A DNA stretch of 64,000 nt, from the NCBI RefSeq assembly GCF_003259835.1, contig NZ_QLMI01000002.1:310001-374000 (forward strand), in the 5' to 3' direction. Numbering within the stretch: the stretch's first letter is position 1; the number at the start of each line of letters is the position of its first letter. The notes under the pieces were generated by a model. That model saw only the letters and a program-made list of their open reading frames with translations, was not told where the DNA came from and searched no databases. Both the position numbers and the translations under genes were made by a program. Positions 1 through 7,265 of this stretch are shown here, piece by piece. This DNA comes from Flavobacterium aquaticum (GTDB lineage: Bacteria > Bacteroidota > Bacteroidia > Flavobacteriales > Flavobacteriaceae).

Positions 1-276
1 TTCGACGGTGATTTCAGGATTTTCGACTACTCTATAGTTTCTATACACTGTATCAATCAAAAATCTTAAATCTTCAATCGACAATATCGAAGGCGTTCCG
101 CCACCAAAATAAATCGTTTCTACAATCTCATCTTGAAATTCGCTTTTACGCAATTGAATTTCTTTAGCCAATGCCAAAACCATTTCATCTTTCTTCTTCA
201 AATTAGTAGAAAAATGAAAATCGCAATAGTGACAAGCTTGTTTGCAAAAAGGGATATGGATGTAGATTCCTGACAT
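1..276 (-). CDS. hemW: HemW-type radical SAM heme chaperone (N-terminal part, cut by window edge)
   Basis: The first 92 codons are present; the rest lies beyond the left edge. The radical SAM cluster motif CX3CX2C is at Cys-11, Cys-15 and Cys-18, followed by the GGGTPS loop at about residues 58-63 that helps bind S-adenosylmethionine. HemW proteins (long annotated as coproporphyrinogen III oxidase-like) carry a 4Fe-4S cluster and deliver heme; they differ from true HemN by starting almost directly at the cluster motif, as here. The ATG at 276 sits just before the cluster, as expected. It is divergent from the lipoprotein gene at 332. I cannot judge the C-terminal half. Confidence 0.85.
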   Translation of the reverse strand, partial: MSGIYIHIPFCKQACHYCDFHFSTNLKKKDEMVLALAKEIQLRKSEFQDEIVETIYFGGGTPSILSIEDLRFLIDTVYRNYRVVENPEITVE

Positions 277-279
277 TTG

Positions 280-311
280 TTTGTTGTTGTAATTTTTTTA
301 ATATAGATTTG
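280..311 (+). promoter_or_regulatory. Bacteroidota-type promoter for the lipoprotein gene at 332
   Basis: TTTG at 280-283 and TAGATTTG at 304-311 are separated by 20 bp. This matches the -33 TTTG and -7 TAnnTTTG pattern used by the primary sigma factor of Bacteroidota. The predicted transcript start lies about 15 nt before the ATG at 332. Confidence 0.6.
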
Positions 312-331
312 TTTAATTAAAATTTTTTAAC

Positions 332-856
332 ATGAAAAAACTTAAATCATTATTACTTGCTTTACCTTTCATTTTACTCTCATGTTCATCTGATGATAGC
401 GAAAGTAGTAGCCAATTTGCAATGACGGCAAAAATCAATGGTGTAACATTTGAGGCTAACAACCCTTTTGGAACAAATCTTTATTCTTCTACAAATATAT
501 GGGATTATTTCCCATTAGAAGACTTTGTAATGTTACAAGGAAGACAAGGAGGATTATTAGGAAATCCTGAAATTAATATTTGGTTAAAAAGAACTGACAT
601 TGCTATAGGAACTTATACTTTTGGCGCTGAAACTTATGACACACCACCATCTCATTTCATTGACTTAATTGATAATAGCAATGAAGAAATGGAAGAAACA
701 ATTGGAGGAACTATAACAATTACAGAAGTAAATACTTCTTCAAAAATTGTTAAAGGTACATTTCAATTTACAGCTTCTGATAATGCAGGAGATGCAGTTC
801 CTGTGGTTAACATGAATGTGACAAATGGCACATTTAGATATAAATATGAAGATTAA
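332..856 (+). CDS. Small surface or periplasmic lipoprotein, DUF6252-like
   Basis: This 174-residue protein has a lipoprotein signal: a charged start, a hydrophobic stretch and an LLSC lipobox with the acylated Cys at about residue 18, followed by a Ser/Asp-rich linker. The mature part begins with a short beta segment (MTAKINGVTFEA) typical of a group of Bacteroidota lipoproteins that I associate with DUF6252. It ends in an aromatic beta strand (TFRYKY). No catalytic motif is visible. It has its own promoter and a strong bidirectional terminator, so it is probably a single-gene unit. The function is unknown and the family call is tentative. Confidence 0.7.
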   Translation: MKKLKSLLLALPFILLSCSSDDSESSSQFAMTAKINGVTFEANNPFGTNLYSSTNIWDYFPLEDFVMLQGRQGGLLGNPEINIWLKRTDIAIGTYTFGAETYDTPPSHFIDLIDNSNEEMEETIGGTITITEVNTSSKIVKGTFQFTASDNAGDAVPVVNMNVTNGTFRYKYED

Positions 857-870
857 TAAACTCTTAAAAA

Positions 871-899
871 AAAATAGCCAGATATTTTCTGGCTATTTT
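871..899. terminator. Bidirectional intrinsic terminator
   Basis: A perfect 12-bp stem (871-882 with 888-899, core TAGCCAGA) with a 5-nt loop is flanked by A and T runs. It serves the lipoprotein gene on the plus strand and ruvC on the minus strand. Its right arm overlaps the ruvC stop codon at 893-895. Confidence 0.85.
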
Positions 900-1447
900 T
901 TTATTCTATCTTCATTCTGTTTCACAAAAGCATCCCAACCCGAATAACTTTTTTCGCCAACCACTTTTCCCGAATTAAAAAAATGGCAAACCGCAGCTGC
1001 CAAACCATCAGTTGAATCGAGGTTTTTTGGTAATTCTTTCAACCCTAACAATTGTTGGAGCATTTTGGCTACTTGTTCTTTACTGGCGTTTCCGTTACCA
1101 GTGATGGCCATTTTAATTTTTTTAGGTTCGTATTCTGTAATGGGAATATCTCTGGAAAGTCCAGCTGCCATGGCAACTCCTTGTGCTCTTCCTAATTTCA
1201 GCATCGATTGTACGTTTTTACCAAAAAAAGGTGCTTCAATGGCAATTTCATCTGGATTGTGTGTGTCGATTAACTCAATCGTTCGTTCAAAAATGACTTT
1301 TAATTTCTGATAATGATTATCGTATTTGGACAAAATGAGTTCGTTCAACTGCAGAAATTCCATTTTCTTGTTGACTACTTTGATTAATCCAAAACCCATA
1401 ATCGTCGTTCCTGGGTCAATTCCTAATATGATGCGTTCGTTTGCCAA
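893..1447 (-). CDS. ruvC: Holliday junction resolvase RuvC
   Basis: RuvC cuts Holliday junctions at the end of homologous recombination, working with the RuvAB branch-migration motor (not in this window). The RNase H-fold acidic residues are visible: Asp-11 in GIDPGTT, Glu-71 in AIEAPFF, and Asp-144 and Asp-147 in DSTDGLAAA. The length of 184 residues is normal. No ATG exists in frame; the start is a TTG at 1447, placed four residues before the first conserved strand. The gene is divergent from the membrane protein at 1479, with only 31 bp between the two starts. Confidence 0.95.
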   Translation of the reverse strand: MANERIILGIDPGTTIMGFGLIKVVNKKMEFLQLNELILSKYDNHYQKLKVIFERTIELIDTHNPDEIAIEAPFFGKNVQSMLKLGRAQGVAMAAGLSRDIPITEYEPKKIKMAITGNGNASKEQVAKMLQQLLGLKELPKNLDSTDGLAAAVCHFFNSGKVVGEKSYSGWDAFVKQNEDRIKK

Positions 1448-1478
1448 TTTTAGTTTAAAGTTTCGTTTCTTTGTACCA

Positions 1479-2405
1479 ATGATTACAATTCCTCACAAAG
1501 CTAAGCAATTCCTTGTTTTTACCATCAAACTTTTGATTGTAATTGGTGCGTTTTATTTTATTTACGACCAAATTGCCGGAAATTCGAAATTAGAATGGAG
1601 TAAATTCCAAACTTTAGTTTTAGAAAAAACTTCAGTTTTGACAATCATTTTCATCTTACTGTTTAGTGTTGCGAATCGCTATTTTGAGATTTTAAAATGG
1701 CAGAATTTGGTGAGTTTTATCAAACCGATTTCGATTGGTGAAGCAAGTAAACAAGTTTTGGGCGCTTTAACTGCAGGGATTTTTACACCAAATGGTTTAG
1801 GCGAATATGCAGGAAAAGCGATGTTTTTCAAAAAAGAGCAAACTAAGAAAGTCGTATTTTTAAACTTGATATGCAACGGAATCCAAATGATTTTAACCAT
1901 TATTTTTGGAACTATTGGATTGATTTTAATTGGATATTGGAAATGGGCCTTAGCGATTATTGGAATTGCAGTTATATTGTTTTTTGCTTCTATTCTTTCG
2001 AAAAACATCACCATAAAAGGATATTCCATTCAGAAGTTACTTCATAAAATCAACGAAATTCCGAAGAAGATTCACCGTAAAAATATTTTGCTTGGTGTTT
2101 GTCGTTACTTAGTTTTTTCACATCAGTATTACGTTTTATTTTTAGTTTTTGATGTTGATTTGCCTTATTTGACATTGATTAGTTCGATTGCTGCGGTTTA
2201 CTTTTTAGCTTCTTCGTTACCAAGTTTTCAATTTTTAGATTTTGCTGTAAAAGGAAGTGTCGCAATGTTTTTCTTCGGAAAATATGGCGTTAACGAATGG
2301 ATTGTAATTTTCATTAGTACGTTAATGTGGTTTTTAAACGTAGTTTTACCCGTAGTAATTGGAAGTTATTACGTGATGCGATTTAAGTTGAATACTTCAA
2401 AATAG
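1479..2405 (+). CDS. Flippase-like integral membrane protein (lysylphosphatidylglycerol synthase TM / UPF0104 family)
   Basis: This is a 308-residue polytopic membrane protein with about eight hydrophobic segments. It carries the [13 protein letters not shown] stretch near residue 100, typical of the YbhN/UPF0104 flippase-like family (the membrane half of MprF). Upstream in-frame starts back to 1326 would overlap ruvC on the other strand, so I take the ATG at 1479, which leads straight into the first membrane segment. The next gene, a membrane-anchored glycosyltransferase, starts 9 bp later, so the two are probably co-transcribed and act on lipid-linked glycans or glycolipids. The substrate cannot be told from sequence. 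Confidence 0.8.
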   Translation: MITIPHKAKQFLVFTIKLLIVIGAFYFIYDQIAGNSKLEWSKFQTLVLEKTSVLTIIFILLFSVANRYFEILKWQNLVSFIKPISIGEASKQVLGALTAGIFTPNGLGEYAGKAMFFKKEQTKKVVFLNLICNGIQMILTIIFGTIGLILIGYWKWALAIIGIAVILFFASILSKNITIKGYSIQKLLHKINEIPKKIHRKNILLGVCRYLVFSHQYYVLFLVFDVDLPYLTLISSIAAVYFLASSLPSFQFLDFAVKGSVAMFFFGKYGVNEWIVIFISTLMWFLNVVLPVVIGSYYVMRFKLNTSK

Positions 2406-2414
2406 ATAGTTCGT

Positions 2415-3524
2415 ATGTTGGAATTAATCCTCGGAACCGTTTTTCTCATTTATATCCTATTTATTGGGCAACTGATTTATGGATTCAATCGAATGAAACG
2501 CTTTTCGAGAAAGGAATTCACTCCAAAAACATCTTTTACCATTGTAGTTCCGTTTCGAAACGAAAAAGAAAATCTTCCGAATTTATTGCATTCGATTTCT
2601 TTGTTGAATTATCCGAAAGAATTGGTTGAAATTATTTTAGTGGATGATGATTCCAATGATAGTTGGAAGATGGAAGATGGAAGATGGAAGTTAGAAATTC
2701 GATTAATTAAGAACGAAAGAAAATCAAATTCACCAAAAAAAGATGCGATTGAAACTGCGATTGAAATTGCCAAAAACGATTGGATTATTACTACTGATGC
2801 CGATTGTTTGATTCAGAAAGATTGGTTAACGACTTTCGATCAATATATTCAGGAAAATGAAGTTGAAATGTTAGCTTCTGGTGTTTGTTATGTTCCAAAA
2901 AGTGGCTTTTTATCGGCTTTTCAGAATTTAGATTTTCTAAGTTTACAAGGTGCGACAATTGGAAGTTTTGGAATCAATCAACCCTTTATGTGTAATGGTG
3001 CTAATTTTGCTTATTCCAAACATTTTTTCAAAGAATTAAAAGGATTCCAAGGAAATGAAACAATTGCAAGTGGTGATGATGTTTTTTTATTGCAAAAAGC
3101 AGTTTCTGTTACTCCAATAAAAGTTGGGTTTTTATTGGCTAAAGAAAGTATTGTCGCTACAAAACCAACAGAGAATTGGACTGAATTGTTTCAGCAACGG
3201 GTTCGCTGGGCTTCGAAAAGTACAGGTTATTCTTCGTTTTATGGTAAGTTGCTAGCTCTAGTAGTTTTTGGTGGGAATTTGGCCTGGATTTTAAGTTTCT
3301 TACTTTGGTTGACAAGTATATTAGACCAAAACATTTTCATGCTTTTTTTCGCTTTGAAATTCCTAATTGATTTTATCTTGATTTACAAAACCGCTAATTT
3401 CCTCGAATCGAAATTACAATATGTGTTAGCGAGTAGTTTGTTGTATCCGTTTTTTTGTGTTTCGGTGGCGGTTTATTCGTTATTTGGCAACTATTCTTGG
3501 AAAGGGCGAAACTTTAGAAAATAA
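2415..3524 (+). CDS. Membrane-anchored family 2 glycosyltransferase
   Basis: This 369-residue GT-A enzyme has an N-terminal membrane helix (about 3-24), the nucleotide-sugar binding strand FTIVVPFRNE (41-50), DDDSND (77-82), the metal-binding TDAD (127-130) and a QQRVRW motif near residue 255, as in processive GT2 enzymes. Two or three membrane helices follow. It sits 9 bp after the flippase-like gene, suggesting a shared lipid or polysaccharide job. Odd feature: a 7-bp tandem repeat lies inside the catalytic domain just after DDDSND and encodes a Trp/Lys/Asp-rich loop (about residues 83-92). Confidence 0.85.
   Translation: MLELILGTVFLIYILFIGQLIYGFNRMKRFSRKEFTPKTSFTIVVPFRNEKENLPNLLHSISLLNYPKELVEIILVDDDSNDSWKMEDGRWKLEIRLIKNERKSNSPKKDAIETAIEIAKNDWIITTDADCLIQKDWLTTFDQYIQENEVEMLASGVCYVPKSGFLSAFQNLDFLSLQGATIGSFGINQPFMCNGANFAYSKHFFKELKGFQGNETIASGDDVFLLQKAVSVTPIKVGFLLAKESIVATKPTENWTELFQQRVRWASKSTGYSSFYGKLLALVVFGGNLAWILSFLLWLTSILDQNIFMLFFALKFLIDFILIYKTANFLESKLQYVLASSLLYPFFCVSVAVYSLFGNYSWKGRNFRK
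2664..2690 (+). repeat. Heptanucleotide tandem repeat inside the glycosyltransferase gene
   Basis: Three full TGGAAGA units plus six of seven bases of a fourth lie in frame inside the GT2 gene. The unit length is not a multiple of three, so gain or loss of one unit would shift the frame. Confidence 0.85.
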
Positions 3525-3714
3525 TTGACTTAAATACGAATTTCACGAATTAAAACGAAATCTTTTTAACATATAAGTCATGTAAGTTTTTGAAGTGGAT
3601 AATTTTTTCGAATTAAGCTCATTTAAGATTTTACAATTATTAAAATTTCTTAAATCTGTGTTCCTAACTTGAAATTGCACTTATACTTGATTTTGCCCTT
3701 GAATTTATCCTTGC
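3525..3714. repeat. Gene-free gap with short-word repeats
   Basis: This 190-bp gap between convergent genes contains no ORF. It is built of recurring short words: ACGAATTTCACGAATTAAAACG-like runs at its left end, CATATAAGTCATGTAAGTT at 3570-3588 (19 bp, found again with one mismatch at 46829-46847), CTCATTTAAG, and repeated CTTGAA/CTTATA/CTTGAT words near 3670-3712. No clear terminator hairpin is visible. Confidence 0.5.
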
Positions 3715-4200
3715 TTACTTCTCCATTTTAATAATCACAGGAAGTACGAATTGCGTTTTTACTTTCACACCTCTTTTTATGGCAGGTTCTACTTTTGGAA
3801 AATCGGATAATCTTGAAGTTAAAATACTATCAATTTTTGTTTTGTCTGCTAAAGCTGTGCTGTCATTTGGATATAAGGTTTCAAATTCCAAGCTCGAATC
3901 GGGATTTACGGTAATTTTTACGTTGATGGTATCGATTTCTGGGTATTCAATACGTAAAGTATCAATTCCTATTCGTTCTTGTATGGTTTGTGCTAAATAA
4001 TCAAAGAAGCATTGTTTTTTAACTTCAGCATCTTTTATCGTATCGCATTGCAAAACCGATGGAAATTCATCGACTTCGTCCCAATTGATTTTTTTCAATT
4101 CTTGTTCTAATAATTCTTTCTCATTAGGAACTTCTTTTTCGAAGTACTGACAAGAATGAAATGCCAAAAGCAAAAAAAGTAGCTGAATTATTTTTCTCAT
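3715..4200 (-). CDS. Putative lipoprotein of unknown function
   Basis: The 161-residue product has a signal peptide ending in a lipobox-like HSC at about residues 15-17. The mature part is rich in Glu and Asp at the start (KEVPNEKELLEQELKK), contains two Cys residues (in VLQCD and KKQCFF), and ends with hydrophobic beta strands. It follows the TonB C-terminal domain gene by one base. The Trp-Asp-Glu-Val-Asp-x-Phe-Pro stretch followed by Cys recalls the region just before TonB C-terminal domains in Bacteroidota, so it may be a divergent relative of its neighbour. I do not recognise the family. Confidence 0.6.
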   Translation of the reverse strand: MRKIIQLLFLLLAFHSCQYFEKEVPNEKELLEQELKKINWDEVDEFPSVLQCDTIKDAEVKKQCFFDYLAQTIQERIGIDTLRIEYPEIDTINVKITVNPDSSLEFETLYPNDSTALADKTKIDSILTSRLSDFPKVEPAIKRGVKVKTQFVLPVIIKMEK

Positions 4201-4201
4201 A

Positions 4202-4825
4202 TTACTCTTGCATCTGAAAGTTTATAGGTATTGTATACATAATATTTATTGGTTTTCCATCGCAAGTAGCTGGAATAGCTGTTGGTAATGATTTAATAAT
4301 ACGTATAGCTTCTTCCTCTAAAATCAATCCGTTTTTTGGACCATTAGCTTCTTTTATTTGCGGATTCCCTTCTTTATCAATAACAAAATGCACCATAACT
4401 CTTCCTTGCAATTCATGATCCATTGCAAATTCTGGATATCTAAACTTGTTATAGATATGCTTTCTTATATAATCTGTAAAAGTAATTTTTTCTTCAAAAC
4501 CTGTTGTTGGATTTTTTCTAATGTAATATGGCGATTCTTGATTATCACATTTAGGAAAATCAGCTACATCTTTTTTGACATTATCAGCTAATTTCGTCTT
4601 TTCTATTGAATCAGCTTGTCTCTTTTGTTGTTTTGCCACTTTACTTTCTTCAACACGAACCAAATAAGCATCCCATTCTTTCTTTCTTTGTTCATCAATT
4701 TCTTTTTTAACTCTTGCCAATTCTTTCAAACGATCTTGAGTTGATATTTTTTTGTCTTGAGCAACAGCAATATTAACCACCAAAAAAGAAACAAAAAATA
4801 AAAAAACAAATCGCATAGAAATCAA
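4202..4825 (-). CDS. Periplasmic protein with TonB C-terminal domain
   Basis: This 207-residue protein has a cleavable signal peptide (VVNIAVAQ), a charged coiled region at about 30-80 rich in Lys/Glu, and a TonB C-terminal-like fold from about 120. Visible TonB-like elements are YIRKHIYNKFRYPE, the GRVMVHFVIDKEG strand pair and a final IPINFQ strand. It lacks the N-terminal membrane anchor and Pro-rich spacer of classic TonB, so it probably acts as a soluble envelope protein rather than as the ExbBD-coupled energy transducer. The next gene begins 1 bp after its stop, suggesting an operon. Confidence 0.75.
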   Translation of the reverse strand: MISMRFVFLFFVSFLVVNIAVAQDKKISTQDRLKELARVKKEIDEQRKKEWDAYLVRVEESKVAKQQKRQADSIEKTKLADNVKKDVADFPKCDNQESPYYIRKNPTTGFEEKITFTDYIRKHIYNKFRYPEFAMDHELQGRVMVHFVIDKEGNPQIKEANGPKNGLILEEEAIRIIKSLPTAIPATCDGKPINIMYTIPINFQMQE

Positions 4826-4844
4826 TTATTTAAAAAGTAAGAAA

Positions 4845-4860
4845 CAAAGTTATAAATTTG
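4845..4860. promoter_or_regulatory. Back-to-back -7 promoter boxes between divergent genes
   Basis: TAACTTTG on the minus strand (4852-4845) faces the TonB-domain gene and TAAATTTG on the plus strand (4853-4860) faces DUF456. Both fit TAnnTTTG. I see no clear TTTG at -33 for either. Confidence 0.4.
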
Positions 4861-4881
4861 TTAGACAATAACTAAAATCTT

Positions 4882-5379
4882 ATGGAATACTTTTTACTAA
4901 TTCTAGGATTACTTTTAATGATAGTCGGAATTATTGGAAGCTTACTTCCTGCTTTACCCGGTCCGCCTATTAGTTGGGTTGGAATTTTGATGCTTTATTT
5001 ATGCCAAGGAATGGAAACCAATTATTGGTTACTTGGCATTACTTTAGTTATTGCGGTGGTGATTGGGATTTTAGACTATGTTATTCCAGCACAGGGCACA
5101 AAGTATTTCGGCGGCAGTAAATATGGGATTTGGGGAACGAATATAGGTTTGGTTGTTGGTTTATTCTTCCCTCCTTTCGGATTTTTGATTGGACCGTTCT
5201 TAGGTGCGTTAATAGGTGAACTCATTTACAACTCAAACGAAGGAAAACGAGCTTTTAAAGCGGCCACAGGATCGTTCTTAGGTTTCTTAGCAGGAACGTT
5301 TATTAAGTTTTTAGTGAGTTTGCTTTTCTTAGGCGTATTCTTTGTTGTGGTTTGGCAAAATAGAGCGGTTTGGTTTTGA
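4882..5379 (+). CDS. DUF456 family membrane protein
   Basis: This 165-residue, very hydrophobic protein has about four to five membrane segments with many small residues. It includes the LPALPGPPISWVG stretch (about 23-35) and two Gly-rich segments around IGPFLGALIGE and SFLGFLAGT, which together are typical of DUF456. The family's biochemical function is not known. It stands alone, divergent from the TonB-domain operon, and is followed by a structured intergenic region and tRNA-Asp on the other strand. Confidence 0.85.
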   Translation: MEYFLLILGLLLMIVGIIGSLLPALPGPPISWVGILMLYLCQGMETNYWLLGITLVIAVVIGILDYVIPAQGTKYFGGSKYGIWGTNIGLVVGLFFPPFGFLIGPFLGALIGELIYNSNEGKRAFKAATGSFLGFLAGTFIKFLVSLLFLGVFFVVVWQNRAVWF

Positions 5380-5463
5380 TAAAAATCAAAAAAGCTCTGC
5401 ATAAATGCAAAGCTTTCCATTGGTCTAACTACTAAACCTTTTGGTACTTTCGTACCTAAACAA
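5380..5463 (-). ncRNA. Candidate small RNA: three consecutive hairpins beside tRNA-Asp
   Basis: Read on the minus strand, this stretch forms three adjacent hairpins: GGTAC-GAAA-GTACC (5456-5443), GGTTTA-GTAGT-TAGACC (5438-5422, one G-U pair), and AAAGCT/GCAT paired with ATGC/AGCTTT (5416-5391), followed by a T-rich run like an intrinsic terminator. Upstream on the minus strand, a TTTG and a weak -7 box (TAGTTGTG) are about 20 bp apart. A reading frame passes through it but has no good start. It could also be a decayed tRNA-like fragment or a terminator for tRNA-Asp read-through. Confidence 0.35.
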
Positions 5464-5492
5464 CACAACTATTTTAAATATTTTAAGAGGGC

Positions 5493-5520
5493 AAAAAAGC
5501 CTTTCTTTTACGAAAGGCTT
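5493..5520 (-). terminator. Intrinsic terminator of tRNA-Asp
   Basis: A 9-bp stem (AAGCCTTTC at 5497-5505 with GAAAGGCTT at 5512-5520) is followed on the minus strand by a T run. It lies 10 bp downstream of the tRNA 3' end. Confidence 0.8.
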
Positions 5521-5529
5521 CCTCTTTAC

Positions 5530-5606
5530 TGGCGGTCTGGACGGGACTCGAACCCGCGACCCCATGCGTGACAGGCATGTATTCTAACCAACTGAACTAC
5601 CAAACC
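5530..5606 (-). tRNA. tRNA-Asp (GTC anticodon)
   Basis: The minus strand gives a complete cloverleaf. The acceptor stem GGTTTGG/CCAGACC has one wobble, the D arm contains AGTTGGTTAGAA, and the anticodon stem CATGC/GCATG encloses loop CTGTCAC with anticodon GTC. The T arm has GGTTCGAGTCC. Discriminator G (5533) is followed by an encoded CCA (5532-5530). A promoter (5625-5655) and a terminator (5493-5520) flank it. Confidence 0.97.
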
Positions 5607-5624
5607 AGTGCTTGATTGCGAGTG

Positions 5625-5655
5625 CAAATATACTACGCTTTTTCATTCCTGCAAA
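5625..5655 (-). promoter_or_regulatory. Promoter of tRNA-Asp
   Basis: On the minus strand TTTG (5655-5652) and TATATTTG (5632-5625) are 19 bp apart, a near-perfect Bacteroidota promoter placed about 12-19 nt before the mature tRNA 5' end. Confidence 0.7.
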
Positions 5656-5692
5656 TATTTTTATAAAAAAAATTAAACTTTTTTTAGCCATA

Positions 5693-6631
5693 TCAGCCAA
5701 ACTTTTGTTTTTCAACCAAATAGGTTAGTAAAATTTTTTCAAAATTTTCACCTACAGAAACGGGTACATAGCGAATTTGATACTGCATACACGTTGCTTC
5801 TATCGTTTTGAAATACTCTTGCACCACTTTTTGATACGACTCTTGTGTATTTTCAGCAAATAAATTGATTTCTTCTCCCGATTCTACATCAATAAACTTA
5901 CGAGGCGCATTGTCGAAATTGAAATTTAACTCGGTTTTTTCATCATACACATGAAAAACTACTACTTTATGTTTGTTGTGTTTTAAATGTTGAAGCGCTT
6001 TGAAGATTTTATCGTTGTCTTCTTCCGAACCTTCGGAATGAAACATATCGGTAAATAAAATTACCATAGAACGACGATGAATATTTTCGGCAATTTGATG
6101 CAAAAAAGTTACCGTATCCGTTTTTCGAGTGGTTTTGTTTTGCGACAACACTTCTTCCAGCTTGTTTAAAATCATGCTATGATGACGCTCACTTCCTTTT
6201 TCTGGCGAATAATATTCATACGTATCCGAATAAACGCTCAATCCAACCGCATCGCGTTGCTTTTTAAGCAAATTCATCAAAACCGCAGAAGCCAATACCG
6301 AAAACCCGATTTTACTCTCATAAAACGGCTGATTTTCCTTTAAGTTCGGATAATGCATCGAAGACGAGTTGTCTAAAATCAAATGACAACGTAAATTGGT
6401 TTCTTCTTCGTAGCGTTTTGTGTATAATCTATCGGTTTTAGCGTATAATTTCCAATCGATATGCTTGGTACTTTCTCCTGGATTGTAGATTTTATGCTCA
6501 GCAAACTCTGCCGAAAATCCATGAAATGGCGATTTGTGCATACCGGAAATAAAACCTTCGACAATTTGGTTGGCTAAAAGTTCTAAATGCTCAAAACTGG
6601 AAATTTTTTGTATTTGAGATTCTAAATTCAT
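5693..6631 (-). CDS. DUF58 domain protein (MoxR-associated, VWA-like)
   Basis: This 312-residue protein has the DUF58 signature: an N-terminal GFSAEF...YNPGESTKHIDWKLYAKT region (about 38-67) and a von Willebrand A-like core with a metal-site motif DNSSS (87-91). A later FTDMF strand follows. Such proteins are usually encoded beside MoxR AAA ATPases and help assemble or regulate envelope complexes, but no moxR gene lies next to it here. No signal peptide or membrane helix is seen, so it is probably cytoplasmic. Its transcript reads toward tRNA-Asp. Confidence 0.85.
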   Translation of the reverse strand: MNLESQIQKISSFEHLELLANQIVEGFISGMHKSPFHGFSAEFAEHKIYNPGESTKHIDWKLYAKTDRLYTKRYEEETNLRCHLILDNSSSMHYPNLKENQPFYESKIGFSVLASAVLMNLLKKQRDAVGLSVYSDTYEYYSPEKGSERHHSMILNKLEEVLSQNKTTRKTDTVTFLHQIAENIHRRSMVILFTDMFHSEGSEEDNDKIFKALQHLKHNKHKVVVFHVYDEKTELNFNFDNAPRKFIDVESGEEINLFAENTQESYQKVVQEYFKTIEATCMQYQIRYVPVSVGENFEKILLTYLVEKQKFG

Positions 6632-6660
6632 ATCGTAAAGATAGAAAAAGATTTTTAAAA

Positions 6661-6715
6661 TGGAACGCGGATGAAACGGATTCGCTAAGGCGAAATGCGG
6701 TTAAAAACAGATTTC
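6661..6715. repeat. Intergenic element with central hairpin
   Basis: The gap before the DUF58 gene contains ACGCGGATGAAACGGA, the hairpin TTCGC-TAAG-GCGAA (6681-6694) and ATGCGGTTAAAAACAG. The repeated words CGGAT/GCGG around a small hairpin look like a degenerate intergenic repeat unit rather than a promoter. Confidence 0.4.
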
Positions 6716-6787
6716 TTAAATGAACACTACAAATTGAAACAATTAAAATTTTAATAAAGAAAAACCCTCTAACTATGTGTTTTAAAA

Positions 6788-6816
6788 CAAAAAAGGCCCA
6801 ACTTTCGTTGAGCCTT
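6788..6816 (-). terminator. Intrinsic terminator of trxA
   Basis: On the minus strand a 10-bp stem (AAGGCTCAAC/GTTGGGCCTT, one G-U pair) is closed by a GAAA tetraloop and followed by six T residues. It begins 19 bp after the trxA stop. Confidence 0.9.
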
Positions 6817-6834
6817 GAATTTCTTTTTCAAATA

Positions 6835-7152
6835 TTATAGTAATGCGTCAATTGCATCTGTATACGTTTTCTTTGGAGCAACGCCTACTTGTCTTCCAAC
6901 CACTTCTCCGTTTTGGAATACTAAAACTGTTGGAATATTTCTAACTCCGTATTTTGCAGCAAATTCTTGGTTTGCGTCAACATCTACTTTTCCTACTACT
7001 GCTTTTCCTTCATACTCAGTAGAAATTTCGTCGATAACTGGACCAACCATTCTACATGGACCACACCAAGCTGCCCAAAAATCTACTACTACTGGTTTGT
7101 CTGATTTTAATACTACTTCATCAAAAGTAGCATCTGTTATTGCTAATGCCAT
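6835..7152 (-). CDS. trxA: Thioredoxin
   Basis: A 105-residue cytoplasmic thioredoxin with the redox motif WCGPC (Cys-30, Cys-33), the cis-Pro loop RNIPTVLVF and a Gly-rich end to the last strand. It reduces disulfides in enzymes such as ribonucleotide reductase, using electrons from thioredoxin reductase. The length is standard. It has its own promoter box (7188-7195) and a strong terminator, so it is probably a single-gene transcript although it follows dnaE on the same strand. Confidence 0.96.
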   Translation of the reverse strand: MALAITDATFDEVVLKSDKPVVVDFWAAWCGPCRMVGPVIDEISTEYEGKAVVGKVDVDANQEFAAKYGVRNIPTVLVFQNGEVVGRQVGVAPKKTYTDAIDALL

Positions 7153-7187
7153 ATTATTTCTTTTTAGTTTTATACTTATTTGAATTG

Positions 7188-7215
7188 CAAATTTAGGAAT
7201 TAATTATAAACCAAA
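7188..7215 (-). promoter_or_regulatory. Promoter of trxA
   Basis: TTTG (7215-7212) and TAAATTTG (7195-7188) are separated by 16 bp on the minus strand. The start codon at 7152 is about 30 nt further down. Confidence 0.5.
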
Positions 7216-7265
7216 GTGTATTTTAAAATTACTTTTGATTATACTCTCATTTGCAGAATTTATAC

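Noticed and set aside
1326..1478. Upstream extension of the flippase-like gene
   Set aside because: These 51 codons lie inside ruvC on the opposite strand and are not membrane-like; the ATG at 1479 gives a normal start.
5226..5468. Minus-strand 80-codon ORF across the DUF456 3' end
   Set aside because: It starts with TTG, has no family resemblance and overlaps DUF456 and the hairpin unit; the RNA reading is more likely.
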